Below, piece by piece: positions 24,058-32,770 of a stretch of DNA of 54,515 nucleotides. The DNA lies in the NCBI GenBank assembly GCA_036821485.1, contig DAISJM010000021.1, forward strand, positions 1 to 54,515, given 5' to 3'. Origin of the DNA: DAISJM01 sp036821485. Lineage in GTDB: Bacteria; Verrucomicrobiota; Kiritimatiellia; CAIQIC01; JAGNIJ01. Under the pieces are notes generated by a model, which was given only the letters and a program-made list of their open reading frames with translations, was not told the origin of the DNA and ran no database searches. The stretch's first letter is position 1. Every line of letters starts with the position of its first letter. The position numbers were made by a program, and so were the translations under genes.

Positions 24058-25353
24058 TCAGACGAAGTCGACATTCAGATAGTGGGTCGAACAGGAAATG
24101 CAGGGATCGTAGGCCCGAACCAGCATTTCCATCAACAGCCGCACCTCGTCCTGCCCGCGATCCATGATCTGCGGCACCAGCGCTTCGAAATCCTTCTGGA
24201 TATTCGCATGATTCTGGTTGGTCGGAATGCAGCAGTTCGCCTTGACGCAGTTGCCCTTCTTGTCGAAGGAATAGCGGTGGAAGAGGATGCCGCGCGGCGC
24301 CTCGACCGCACCCGCCCCCTCGCCTTCGCGCGGAGTCACCTTCAGCGTCTCCGGCTTGATGCCGCGGGTCAACAGATCGTCGATAATCAGCAGGCTGTCT
24401 TCGACGACCTGAACGGACTCGATTACCTGTGCCACGCTGTTCATGTACGGGTTCGTACAGCCCTTCTTCAGATTGAACAGCTTGGCCGTCTCTTTCGCCA
24501 GCGGGTGGAGGTTGTCCGCATTGAGGTTGTAGCGGGCCAAGGCGCCAACCATGTAGGCGTCGCGATGCCACTTGCACCACTTGGCCGTCGACTGCGGCGA
24601 GACATACTCGTTGACCGCCGCCTCAAACTGCCCAACCGGCAAGGGCTTGCCATCCGTCGTGCCAATATCGCCATGATAGAAGGAATAGTGGCCAGGCTGA
24701 ACCAGTCCGACGTATTCCGTCGGCCGCTCGAAGGCGGGCAACTTGCCCGCAAGGCTCAGCACCACGGAAGCCAGCGTCTTGAGATCCGGAACGATCCCCG
24801 TCAGCGTCGCCTTCAATTCGCGCAGATACGCCTCGGTCGGAAGTTTGGACAAGCCACCGGGCTTGATCGTGATGGGATGCGTCATACGACCACCAAGGTC
24901 TTCCATCCACTGGTTACCGGTGCGGTGAAGCTTGATGACGGTTTTGACGACATCCGGGTGGCTCGCCACCAGCGGTACCACGGACTTCTGGCCCAACAGG
25001 TCCGGCGCAACAAGATAGCCCACGTGCAGCGCGTGGCTTTCGAGCTGCTCGGAATAGTGCAGCAGCATGCGGATCTTATCCACCTGCTCGGAAACCTGCA
25101 GCCCCATCGCATCTTCGATGGCCTTGATGGCCGCAAAGGAGTGCGTGACGGAGCAGATGCCGCAAATACGGCTGACGATGGTCTGGATGTCTTCGTAACT
25201 GCGGCCGCGCACCATGGCCTCGAAGAACCGGGGCGCCTCGGGCACCTGCCACTCAACGCGTTCCACGCGGCCATCGCTGGCGCGCACCACGATGTTGCCG
25301 TGACCCTCGACGCGGGTCACGTGATGTACATTGATATCCAACTTACTAGCCAT
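24058..25353 (-). CDS. Cytosolic [NiFe]-hydrogenase large (alpha) subunit, group 3b type
   Basis: A 431-residue nickel-iron subunit. The two nickel-binding cysteine pairs are in RICGICSVTHS and near the end in DPCISCSTH (Cys418, Cys421). After His424 there is a 7-residue extension, YLNVDFV, the peptide to be cut by the protease encoded next. No signal sequence. The gene order beta-gamma-delta-alpha is that of Pyrococcus sulfhydrogenase, which marks group 3b NADP-linked enzymes; group 3c/3d have other partners. It overlaps the delta gene by eight bases. In the cell it should exchange electrons between H2 and NAD(P)H in the cytoplasm. Confidence 0.95.
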   Translation of the reverse strand: MASKLDINVHHVTRVEGHGNIVVRASDGRVERVEWQVPEAPRFFEAMVRGRSYEDIQTIVSRICGICSVTHSFAAIKAIEDAMGLQVSEQVDKIRMLLHYSEQLESHALHVGYLVAPDLLGQKSVVPLVASHPDVVKTVIKLHRTGNQWMEDLGGRMTHPITIKPGGLSKLPTEAYLRELKATLTGIVPDLKTLASVVLSLAGKLPAFERPTEYVGLVQPGHYSFYHGDIGTTDGKPLPVGQFEAAVNEYVSPQSTAKWCKWHRDAYMVGALARYNLNADNLHPLAKETAKLFNLKKGCTNPYMNSVAQVIESVQVVEDSLLIIDDLLTRGIKPETLKVTPREGEGAGAVEAPRGILFHRYSFDKKGNCVKANCCIPTNQNHANIQKDFEALVPQIMDRGQDEVRLLMEMLVRAYDPCISCSTHYLNVDFV

Positions 25354-26095
25354 TGGTCTGCTCCTGCTTGCTGCCGAACAATAACAGCCTGCTCTTCAGA
25401 TCATCCATCGTCTTGCCGTAGTGCTCCATGACCTCGCGCGCCGCCTGGACGTTCGGGTCATCCACATAGCCACGGCAACCAAAGCACCACGATCCGGCCG
25501 ACGGGCATATGGCATTGCAGCCTGCGCGCGTCACCGGTCCGAGGCACACCTCGTTGTATTCATAGCGGCACACATTGCCGCGCTGTTTGCACTCAACGCA
25601 CACCGGGTAGCTCGGGATCACCGGCTGCTTGCCGGTGGCGAGACATTTGACGATATACGCGAATTCCTTGTTGTTGATCGGGCAGCCGTGGATCTTCAAA
25701 TCCACCTTCACCACCTCGTCGAGAGCCTTGGTCGGCATCGTATTGAGGTGCGGCATCGTGCCGTCCTTGCCGTACACGCAGCTTCGGACCTCATCCATCT
25801 CGAAGTTGTTCTTCAGCTTGTTGACGCCGCCCATGGTCGCACACGCCCCCAGCGCTACCAGGATCTTCGCCCGGGACCGGATCGTCTTCAGCTTCTCCTC
25901 ATCCTGAGGACGCGTGATGGAGCCCTCGACGATGGCGATATCGTATTCCTCGCTCTGGTCGGACATGGCTTCGCGCCACTCCACCGGCTGCACCAACGTC
26001 AACAGGTCGAGGATCTCCTCTTCCATGTTCACGATCTGGAGCTGGCACCCCTCGCAGCATGCAAAATCGAAAATGGCAACTCTGGGCTTCGTCAT
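25346..26095 (-). CDS. [NiFe]-hydrogenase small (delta) subunit
   Basis: A 249-residue small subunit. It starts MTKPRVAIFDFACCEGCQLQ, in which Cys14 and Cys17 of the CxxC pair are proximal-cluster ligands, with GACATMGGV and HGCPINNKE supplying the others. Further cysteines (CVECKQRGNVCRYEYNEVC, GCNAICPS, WCFGCRG) hold two more [4Fe-4S] clusters. There is no Tat signal, in line with a cytoplasmic enzyme. The start ATG 26095 overlaps the gamma stop in TGATG; its stop overlaps the alpha gene. Confidence 0.95.
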   Translation of the reverse strand: MTKPRVAIFDFACCEGCQLQIVNMEEEILDLLTLVQPVEWREAMSDQSEEYDIAIVEGSITRPQDEEKLKTIRSRAKILVALGACATMGGVNKLKNNFEMDEVRSCVYGKDGTMPHLNTMPTKALDEVVKVDLKIHGCPINNKEFAYIVKCLATGKQPVIPSYPVCVECKQRGNVCRYEYNEVCLGPVTRAGCNAICPSAGSWCFGCRGYVDDPNVQAAREVMEHYGKTMDDLKSRLLLFGSKQEQTNG

Positions 26096-26952
26096 CAGAT
26101 GGCCTCCCGCACTTCGGCTACGTCCGCATATCTGAACACCGGGCCGTCCTGGCAGACATAGGTCTTGTTGACCTGGCAATGCCCGCATTTGCCGACACCA
26201 CACTTCATGTGCCGCTCAAGCGAGACGTAGATGTCCTTCTGCCCGACGCCCATCTTGTCCAGTTCGATGATCACGAACTTGTACATGATCGGCGGGCCGC
26301 ACACGATCGCCACCGTGTTGCGCGGATTGATCTGAATGCGCGGCATCAGCGTCGTGATGACGCCGACGTTGCCGGTCCAACCCTCTTCGCCACGATCCAC
26401 GGTCTCGATGAATGTCACGTCCGGCTTCTTCGCCCACTCGCGGGCTTCTTCGACAAACAGCCGGTCGGCCGGCATCTTCGTGCCGAACAGAATCATCACG
26501 CGACCATAGTCGCTGCGATGGTCCAGCACGTAGTTGATCGCGGAGCGGACGGGCACCAGGCCGATACCGCCGCAGATGAAGACAATGTCCTTCCCCTTCA
26601 TCGCCGTATCCACCGGGAAATGTGTGCCAAATGGCCCACGGATACCGACGGTACTCCCGGCCTTGAGGCTGTGCATCGCCGACGTCACATTGCCGACATT
26701 CCGAACCACCATCTGGAAACTGCCCCGTTGCGTCGGCGACGAGGAAACCGAGATCGGCGCCTCGCCGACACCGGCAATCGATACCTCGGCAAACTGGCCG
26801 GGCATATGCCCAAGTTCGCGCCCCGAGGCGAACTTGAACTCGAAGAACGCCTCCTGCTTGGTCACGGGTTCCACCTTCGTCACGGTGGCCAGCTCGGGAA
26901 GATAGATATCCCGGCGCCCCGTGGCCGCTGCTGCTGTTGTGCTGGCCATCAT
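26095..26952 (-). CDS. [NiFe]-hydrogenase FAD/NAD(P)-binding (gamma) subunit
   Basis: A 285-residue subunit of the ferredoxin-NADP reductase fold. FAD-binding part: GHMPGQFAEVSI and PISVSSSPT; NAD(P) part: FICGGIGLVPVRSAI and IVCGPPIMYKF. At the C-terminus a [2Fe-2S] cluster is held by CGVGKCGHC and a later Cys (YVCQDGPVF), as in PyrK and sulfhydrogenase gamma subunits. I use ATG 26952, whose TGATG overlaps the beta stop; a GTG one codon earlier is also possible. It carries electrons between the cluster chain and the pyridine nucleotide. Confidence 0.94.
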   Translation of the reverse strand: MMASTTAAAATGRRDIYLPELATVTKVEPVTKQEAFFEFKFASGRELGHMPGQFAEVSIAGVGEAPISVSSSPTQRGSFQMVVRNVGNVTSAMHSLKAGSTVGIRGPFGTHFPVDTAMKGKDIVFICGGIGLVPVRSAINYVLDHRSDYGRVMILFGTKMPADRLFVEEAREWAKKPDVTFIETVDRGEEGWTGNVGVITTLMPRIQINPRNTVAIVCGPPIMYKFVIIELDKMGVGQKDIYVSLERHMKCGVGKCGHCQVNKTYVCQDGPVFRYADVAEVREAI

Positions 26953-27974
26953 CACTTGCCCTCCGCCAATCGGTTGTAGATCTCCACGGGATTAGCAATC
27001 TTGGTCACACAGGCGCTGATGCAGCGTCCGCAACCCACGCACGCAATCTGTTTCTGAAGGTCCCAGAGATACTTGCCCTTGCGATAGTAACGGTGACGAT
27101 ATCGCTCCGCCTTCTTCTTCCGGAAATTGTGACCGCCCGCCACCTTGGCAAATTCCGCCAGCATGCAGCCGTCCCACACGCGGACGCGCTCGCCGCTCTT
27201 GAGGTCCCAGTTCACATCGTCGCGCACGTTGAAGCAATAGCACGTGGGGCAGACGAGGTTGCACGACCCGCAGGAGAAACACTTCCTGGCTTTCTCTTCC
27301 CAGACGGGATGGTCGTAGGACTGCTCAAGCAGGGCCGGCAAATCCTGCGGCTTCACGCGCAGTTCGTGCCGCCGCAGCAGCTTGCGGCTGTGCTCGCGAA
27401 CCACATCGCGCATCTTCAACGTCTGCGCATCCGCGTCCGACTCACCCGCGAGGCCCTTCACGAGCGCCTCGCCCTTTTCGGACTTCGATTCCACGACGTA
27501 CTCACCATCCACCTTCGTCACCAGCACATCGTAGCCCGTATCCAGCGTGGCGGTGCCCATGCAACCGGCGAAGACATTCGGCGACGCGTTCTGGGCATCG
27601 CACACCACGATCGTCGCCTGGCGGCGGCGATCCATGTAGTGCACGTCGTAGTTGCCGCTGGAGAAGACCGCGTCCATCTGCAGGATGGCCACCATGTCAT
27701 ACGGGTGAACACCGAACAGAACGAATGGTTCGTTCTGCAATTCGCTCTCGTAGGCCTCACCGCGGAACTTCAGCAGCACTTCGCGCTGCGGCTGGAAGAA
27801 TTCCTTGGGCGCGGTAAGAGCCACGTCATAGTCGAGCCGCAGATCTTCCGCACGGGCCAGCGGGGCAAAAGCGAAACGATCGCCTTTCGCTTGAATGCCC
27901 TGCACCTTCTGCTTCTGCAGTATGCCGCCAACCCACTTGGCCAAGGCTTGCGGCTGAAGCTTCTTGATACTCAT
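26952..27974 (-). CDS. [NiFe]-hydrogenase iron-sulfur (beta) subunit
   Basis: A 340-residue subunit of the HydB/AsrA family with a long N-terminal domain (FQPQREVLLKF, FGVHPYDMVAILQMD) and two C-terminal [4Fe-4S] motifs, CFSCGSCNLVCPTC and CVGCGRCISAC. ATG 27974 has an AAGGAGA ribosome site. It is the first structural gene of the hydrogenase, 50 bases behind the CBS-domain gene. The family links sulfhydrogenases and anaerobic sulfite reductases; sulfur reduction by this enzyme is possible but cannot be told from sequence. Confidence 0.93.
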   Translation of the reverse strand: MSIKKLQPQALAKWVGGILQKQKVQGIQAKGDRFAFAPLARAEDLRLDYDVALTAPKEFFQPQREVLLKFRGEAYESELQNEPFVLFGVHPYDMVAILQMDAVFSSGNYDVHYMDRRRQATIVVCDAQNASPNVFAGCMGTATLDTGYDVLVTKVDGEYVVESKSEKGEALVKGLAGESDADAQTLKMRDVVREHSRKLLRRHELRVKPQDLPALLEQSYDHPVWEEKARKCFSCGSCNLVCPTCYCFNVRDDVNWDLKSGERVRVWDGCMLAEFAKVAGGHNFRKKKAERYRHRYYRKGKYLWDLQKQIACVGCGRCISACVTKIANPVEIYNRLAEGK

Positions 27975-28024
27975 CACTGTCTCCTTGCTGCTTCCTGGGG
28001 CGTCACGAGAACAAAAGCTGGGGG

Positions 28025-28417
28025 CTAATAATGACGACTGTAGATCCGCTGCATCTCACGGAGAATGTCCCGGCGGCTGACGATACCCACGACCTTGCCA
28101 TCCTTCACAATCGGAACGCGGCGCACACGGTTGGTGACGCAGCAATTCACCAGGGTCTCGATGCCCGTTTCGGGCGGATAGGAAAGGACCTTGCTGCTCA
28201 TCGCCTCGCCGACAGTGACTTCACCCGCGTGACCGTCGAACGCAAAGTTCATCACGTCGTGTTCGCTGACGATGCCGACCAGCTTGTCCGCCTCGTCCAC
28301 GACCGGCAGCCCGCTGATGTGCCAGCGAAGCAGAAGCTCGATCACATCGGTCAGCTTCATGTCCGGCCGGGCCACGATCACCGGCGTCGTCATGATGTCG
28401 GATGCTTGCCTTTTCAT
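28025..28417 (-). CDS. Tandem CBS-domain protein
   Basis: A 130-residue protein with two CBS motifs: residues about 6-60 (MTTPVIVARPDMKLTDVI, GLPVVDEADKLVGIVSEHDV) and 70-125 (SSKVLSYPPETGIETLV, RVPIVKDGKVVGIVSRRDIL). Such stand-alone pairs bind adenine nucleotides or NADH and act as sensors or partners. ATG 28417 has a GGAGGG ribosome site. It is the first gene of the [NiFe]-hydrogenase minus-strand unit and is divergent from ackA. An energy or redox sensor for the hydrogenase is an inference from position only. Confidence 0.88.
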   Translation of the reverse strand: MKRQASDIMTTPVIVARPDMKLTDVIELLLRWHISGLPVVDEADKLVGIVSEHDVMNFAFDGHAGEVTVGEAMSSKVLSYPPETGIETLVNCCVTNRVRRVPIVKDGKVVGIVSRRDILREMQRIYSRHY

Positions 28418-28432
28418 CGTACCCTCCATCCG

Positions 28433-28449
28433 CGCCCGCTGCGCGGGCG
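28433..28449. repeat. Small GC-rich hairpin in the CBS gene leader
   Basis: CGCCCGC-TGC-GCGGGCG is a perfect 7-bp stem with a 3-base loop, 16 bases upstream of the CBS gene start on the minus strand. It could affect translation of that gene; no T run follows. Confidence 0.4.
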
Positions 28450-28665
28450 AATCGCGGGACAGATTACACAACTCGAATCTTATTGGCTAGGATAAAGCCG
28501 GACCTTTGTCGCTTCGCGACTTGCTGAGAGGCCTGCCGGTTTGCTACAAGTGAACCCGTCCGACAGGCGCCATGCCGGCGGTCGCCTGAAAGCAACAATC
28601 CTTTTGAAAGATGACAGAAGGACCCCGCCGACAGGCCCTTCAATTCAAGGAAAGTGACGACGTCC

Positions 28666-29934
28666 ATGCCCGATAAGACCCCCATCCCGCTCGAGAATAT
28701 CTTGGTGATCAACGCCGGAAGCTCCTCGTTGAAATTCACCATGTTCAGCATGACGGAGGAGAAGATCCTCGCCAAGGGCATCGTGGAGCGCATCGGCCTC
28801 AAGGATCCTTGCCTGCGCTACGATCACTTCGACGGCCGCAAGCTGAACGAAGTGGTTAAAATCGCCAACCATGACGAAGCCTTGCGCGTGGTCTGCGACA
28901 AACTCATCGACGCAGAGCATGGCGTACTGAAATCCCTCAAACAGGTGCAAGCCATCGGCCATCGTGTTGTACATGGGGGCGAGAAGTTTCACGACTCGAT
29001 CCTGGTCACCGACGAGGTCAAGCACAGCATCCGGGACTATGCAACGCTCGCGCCCCTCCATAATCCGCCGAACCTCGGGGGCATCGAGGCCTGCGAGCGC
29101 GTCTTCCCCGGCGTACGCAATGTCGCCGTCTTCGACACCGCGTTCCATCATTCCATGCCTCCCTCCTCGTATCTGTATGCCATCCCCTACGAGTACTACG
29201 AGAAATACGGCATCCGGAAATACGGCTTTCATGGTAGTTCTCACAAATTCGTGGCCACGGCCTCGGCCCAGTTCCTCGGCCGCTCGCTCAGCGATCTCAA
29301 ACTCATCACCTGCCATCTTGGCAACGGCGCAAGCATCGCCGCGGTCGACCACGGCAAGAGCGTCGACACCAGCATGGGCATGACTCCGCTCAACGGGCTC
29401 GTCATGGGAACTCGCTGCGGCGATATTGACCCCGCCGTCGTCCTCTACCTGGTACGCCAGGGCATGTCCGCGGACGACATCGACAAACTGCTCAACAAGA
29501 AGAGCGGCCTCCTCGGCGTGGCCGGCATCGGCAGCAGCGATATGCGCGACATCATTGCCGCCGCCGAAGGCGGCAATGAACAGGCCAAGCGCGCCCTCTG
29601 GATGTTCGTGCACCGCCTCGTGTCGTACATCGGCTCCTACTTCACCATCCTCGGCGGCGCCGACGCCGTGGTCTTCACCGGCGGGATCGGAGAGAACAGC
29701 TCTTATATCCGCGCGCGCGTGATCGCGAAACTCAGTTGCCTTGGCTGCTACCTGGACGAGGCCCTCAATCACGACGCGATCGGCTCCCCGGCTGTCGTCA
29801 GCACCAACGAGAGCACACTCAAAGCCGTCGTCATGCCGACCAATGAGGAATTGATGATCGCCCGTGAAACCCTTGCCGTGTTGAGCATCGCCTCCCCACG
29901 GCCGAAATCCGAAGCCAAGCCCAAAGCGAAATAG
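28666..29934 (+). CDS. ackA: Acetate kinase
   Basis: A 422-residue acetate kinase: acetyl phosphate plus ADP gives acetate plus ATP. Motifs: LVINAGSSSLKF, GHRVVHGGEKF, FDTAFHHSMP, RKYGFHGSSHKFV, HLGNGAS, DTSMGMTPL and VFTGGIGENS. I prefer ATG 28666; a GTG at 28654 has a closer AAGGA ribosome site and would add four residues. A lysine-rich tail (PKSEAKPKAK) ends the protein. pta follows 35 bases later. With PFOR and Pta it forms the substrate-level ATP route of the cell. Confidence 0.96.
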   Translation: MPDKTPIPLENILVINAGSSSLKFTMFSMTEEKILAKGIVERIGLKDPCLRYDHFDGRKLNEVVKIANHDEALRVVCDKLIDAEHGVLKSLKQVQAIGHRVVHGGEKFHDSILVTDEVKHSIRDYATLAPLHNPPNLGGIEACERVFPGVRNVAVFDTAFHHSMPPSSYLYAIPYEYYEKYGIRKYGFHGSSHKFVATASAQFLGRSLSDLKLITCHLGNGASIAAVDHGKSVDTSMGMTPLNGLVMGTRCGDIDPAVVLYLVRQGMSADDIDKLLNKKSGLLGVAGIGSSDMRDIIAAAEGGNEQAKRALWMFVHRLVSYIGSYFTILGGADAVVFTGGIGENSSYIRARVIAKLSCLGCYLDEALNHDAIGSPAVVSTNESTLKAVVMPTNEELMIARETLAVLSIASPRPKSEAKPKAK

Positions 29935-29969
29935 CAGCACGGAGCCCGCGCTCCCGAAAGGAAACGACC

Positions 29970-30977
29970 ATGGGACTTCTTGAAACACTTCTTCCGAAAG
30001 CACAGGCCGCCCACAAAACCATCGTCCTCGCCGAGGGCAACGACCCGCGCGTCATGGACGCCGCCGCAAAGATTGCCAAGAAGGGCCTCGCGCGTGTCAT
30101 CGTCCTCGCCACGCCCGAGGAGGCTGCCAAGAGCGCTGCCAATGTTTCCTTTGCCGGCCTCAATGTCCAGATACTCAACTATCTGGTGGCGACGGAGAAG
30201 GACCGCCTCATGCTGAAACTGCTCGAGCTCCGCAAGAGCAAGGGCATGACGCCGGAGCAGGCGCGCGAGACCATCAAGAATCGCCTCTACTTTGGAGATC
30301 TCATGGTCCGCGAAGGCTTCGCCGACGGCCTCGTCGCCGGCAGCATCGCCTCCACGCCGGACATGGTCCGCGCCGCCTTTCAATGCGTCGGAACCGCTCC
30401 GGGCATCAAGTATGGCAGCAGCTGTTTCGTGATGGAATTGGCCAAGCCGACCCTCGCGGGCGACAAGATTCTCCTCTACGCCGATGCCGGCGTAAACGTC
30501 AACCCGACGGCAGAGCAACTCGTCGACATCACCATCGCCACGATACGCACCCACAAGTCGCTCGTCGGCGGCCAGGCACGCGTGGCCTTGCTCTCGTTCT
30601 CCACCAAGGGCAGCGCCAAGCACGAACTCGTGGACAAGATGGTGAAGGCCACGGAACTCACGAAGAAGCGCGTGGTCGAATTGGGCATCGACGCAATCGT
30701 GGAGGGCGAACTGCAGGCCGATGCCGCACTCGTCCCCGATGTCGCGGCCAAGAAATGCCCCAACAGCGCGATCCGGGGCAATGCCAACATCCTGATCTTC
30801 CCGGACCTGCAGGCAGGAAACATCTGCTACAAGATCACCGAACGCCTCGCGGATGCGATTGCCTATGGCCCCATCATGCAAGGTCTGGCCAAGCCCATCA
30901 ACGATCTCTCGCGCGGCTGCAGTGCTGACGACATCGTCGGCGTCGCTGCCATCACGGTCTGCCAATCGCTGATCTGA
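29970..30977 (+). CDS. pta: Phosphate acetyltransferase
   Basis: A 335-residue short-form Pta (acetyl-CoA plus phosphate gives acetyl phosphate plus CoA). It shows VLAEGNDPRVMDAA, YFGDLMVREGFADGLVAGSI (in part), YADAGVNVNPTAEQL, LLSFSTKGSA and FPDLQAGNICYKI, all typical. No DRTGG regulatory domain is attached. ATG 29970 has an AAAGGAA ribosome site. It is in operon with ackA and is followed by a hairpin at 31013-31032. Confidence 0.96.
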   Translation: MGLLETLLPKAQAAHKTIVLAEGNDPRVMDAAAKIAKKGLARVIVLATPEEAAKSAANVSFAGLNVQILNYLVATEKDRLMLKLLELRKSKGMTPEQARETIKNRLYFGDLMVREGFADGLVAGSIASTPDMVRAAFQCVGTAPGIKYGSSCFVMELAKPTLAGDKILLYADAGVNVNPTAEQLVDITIATIRTHKSLVGGQARVALLSFSTKGSAKHELVDKMVKATELTKKRVVELGIDAIVEGELQADAALVPDVAAKKCPNSAIRGNANILIFPDLQAGNICYKITERLADAIAYGPIMQGLAKPINDLSRGCSADDIVGVAAITVCQSLI

Positions 30978-31012
30978 CCTCACAGACCGGCCGTGTCACC
31001 GTGTTCATCCCG

Positions 31013-31032
31013 GCCCCCTTGCACAAGGGGGC
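31013..31032. terminator. Hairpin between pta and the radical SAM gene
   Basis: GCCCCCTT-GCAC-AAGGGGGC is a perfect 8-bp stem, 35 bases after the pta stop and 24 bases before the radical SAM start. No T run follows, so it is at best a weak terminator or an RNA end-stabilising element. Confidence 0.4.
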
Positions 31033-31055
31033 TGCGTGGGTTACGTTCCCGCACC

Positions 31056-32099
31056 ATGATCGCCCTGCGAAAGAACGGCTATGACGTCCTGGTCAACGTC
31101 ACAAATCTCTGCGATGCGCGCTGCGTCATGTGCAACATTTGGAAGAACCAGGACATGGGCAGTTCACACCTCTCCCCCGAACTGCTGAAAACGCTTCATC
31201 CCCTCTCCACCGTCAGTCTCGCAGGAGGCGAGCCATTTCTTCACCGGGAGGTGGTCGATATGGTCCGCGCCATCCATGCCAACAACCCGCATGCCAAGGT
31301 GATCTTCACTTCGAACGGCTTCAGAACCGAAACCATTGTCGAGAAGGTCCGCGAGATGCTGACCTTCCACCGCAATCTCCAGGTGACCATTTCCCTCGAC
31401 GGCATCGGTGACGTCCACGACCGCATACGCGGCACGCCCGGGGCCTGGGAGAAGGTCAACCGGACGTTCAACCGTCTCGGTGAAATCGGCCTGCGAAAGC
31501 GCAACTTTGCCTTCACCATCACCGCTGACAACTATGCCTCGCTGCCCGACGTGTACGCACACGCGCGTAAGCAGGGCGCCGGACTCTCGCTTGCCGTCGC
31601 CCAGAGTTCCAAATTCCTCAACGTGAAGATCCCCAAGATCGATCACGACAAGGTCTATCCCTTTCTCGCACCGGTCGTGGAGGACCACCTCAAGAGTTGG
31701 AAGCCCTGGAACTGGGCACGTGCGTTCTTCCTCTACGGTCTGCTTCGCTACCTCGCAACGGGCCTCCGCCCCATCGCGTGCGACGCGTTCGACCACCAGT
31801 TCATGGTCGATCAGACCGGCGCCGTATTCTCCTGCCATCCGCTGATGCTCAAGGCCGGCGAGTTGAGCCGCTGCCCGCTGAAGGACATTCTGAACAGCGC
31901 TGAGGCTCATCGCCATCGACCCGGGGTTCGCTCATGCCACGCCTGTTGGGAAGTCTGTACCGCACGCTCCGGCATCCGTACGAACTGGCTCAAGGTTGGT
32001 CTGTGGGCTGCGTGGAACAAGCTGCTGGCCCATGCCGGACGCTGGAACGGCCGCGCACCATCCAGGCTCTTCCCGTTGACCCGGGGTGCCACGGCATGA
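31056..32099 (+). CDS. Radical SAM protein with SPASM-like C-terminus
   Basis: A 347-residue radical SAM protein. The cluster motif CX3CX2C is at the start (LCDARCVMCNIWK), followed by SLAGGEPFLH, IFTSNGF and VTISLDGIGDVHDRIRG. The C-terminal part has further cysteines (ACDAF, FSCHPL, RCPL, SCHACWEVC), as in SPASM/twitch domains that bind auxiliary clusters. A hydrophobic patch near residues 225-250 (WARAFFLYGLLRYL) might touch a membrane. ATG 31056 is taken from the position of the motif. Its stop overlaps the start of an FNR-like flavoprotein by four bases. Substrate unknown; members of this broad group modify peptides, lipids or cofactors. Confidence 0.85.
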   Translation: MIALRKNGYDVLVNVTNLCDARCVMCNIWKNQDMGSSHLSPELLKTLHPLSTVSLAGGEPFLHREVVDMVRAIHANNPHAKVIFTSNGFRTETIVEKVREMLTFHRNLQVTISLDGIGDVHDRIRGTPGAWEKVNRTFNRLGEIGLRKRNFAFTITADNYASLPDVYAHARKQGAGLSLAVAQSSKFLNVKIPKIDHDKVYPFLAPVVEDHLKSWKPWNWARAFFLYGLLRYLATGLRPIACDAFDHQFMVDQTGAVFSCHPLMLKAGELSRCPLKDILNSAEAHRHRPGVRSCHACWEVCTARSGIRTNWLKVGLWAAWNKLLAHAGRWNGRAPSRLFPLTRGATA

Positions 32100-32764
32100 G
32101 CAGGATTCTCAAGCGCCAGCGCAGCCGGGTGATAAGCCTCAAACCCTTGTCCTCCACCGCCTACGAGCTGACCTTTGAACGCTGCGGGCTCGACTTCCAT
32201 GCCGGCCGGTTGCTGACCGTCCACGGCACAGAGAACACCGACGATCGCAGCTACACCATCGCTAGCGGCGAGCAGGACGAGCATCTGCAAATCATCTTTC
32301 GCCTGATCCCCTCCGGCCGACTCACGCCCGGACTCGCCAGGTTGAAACCCGGCGACGAAATCCTCTTCTCGGGGCCGTTCGGCGAATTCACCGTGCGCGA
32401 CCCCCAGGCCCCCCTGATCTTCATCGCCACCGGAACGGGCGTCGCCCCGTGCCGGGCTTATCTCCGGACCTTTGAGAACCTGGACCTCACCCTGCTCCAC
32501 GGCGTGCGCGTCGCGGAGGACCTGTTCTATCGCGACCTCTTCAGCCGGCGCCGGCACTTTCCCTGCGTGTCCCGCGAAGCAGGCACGGGATTTCACGGAC
32601 GGGTGACCAAGCTTCTCGAGGACTTCGACTTGCCCGCCGGCGCGCACTACTACCTGTGCGGTGCAAACGAGATGATCTTCGATGCGCAGGTCCTGTTGAA
32701 GAACCGGGGGGTGGACCTGGCCAACGTGTTCACCGAGGCCTACTACTACCGGTTGCACTCCTGA
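32096..32764 (+). CDS. FNR-like flavoprotein reductase coupled to the radical SAM gene
   Basis: A 222-residue FAD/NAD(P)H reductase of the ferredoxin reductase fold: FAD part with DRSYTIASGEQDEH and FSGPFGEF, nucleotide part with FIATGTGVAPCRAYL and YYLCGANEMIFDA, and the C-terminal aromatic end TEAYYYRLHS. No [2Fe-2S] domain is attached. It starts inside the radical SAM stop codon (ATGA), so the two are translationally coupled. I infer that it supplies electrons, perhaps through ferredoxin or flavodoxin, to the radical SAM enzyme. It converges on the M16 peptidase gene with a 6-base gap. Confidence 0.87.
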   Translation: MSRILKRQRSRVISLKPLSSTAYELTFERCGLDFHAGRLLTVHGTENTDDRSYTIASGEQDEHLQIIFRLIPSGRLTPGLARLKPGDEILFSGPFGEFTVRDPQAPLIFIATGTGVAPCRAYLRTFENLDLTLLHGVRVAEDLFYRDLFSRRRHFPCVSREAGTGFHGRVTKLLEDFDLPAGAHYYLCGANEMIFDAQVLLKNRGVDLANVFTEAYYYRLHS

Positions 32765-32770
32765 CGATGG

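Noticed and set aside
24058..25353. Large subunit as a membrane or H2-uptake (group 1) hydrogenase
   Set aside because: No Tat signal on the small subunit and the beta-gamma-delta-alpha gene set point to a cytosolic group 3b enzyme.
24013..25431. 472-codon open frame antisense to the [NiFe] alpha subunit
   Set aside because: Shadow frame with no motif; the alpha subunit has both nickel-binding motifs.
31934..32095. Earlier start for the FNR-like protein
   Set aside because: It would overlap the radical SAM gene by 160 bases with no matching domain; the ATGA overlap at 32096 is the natural start.
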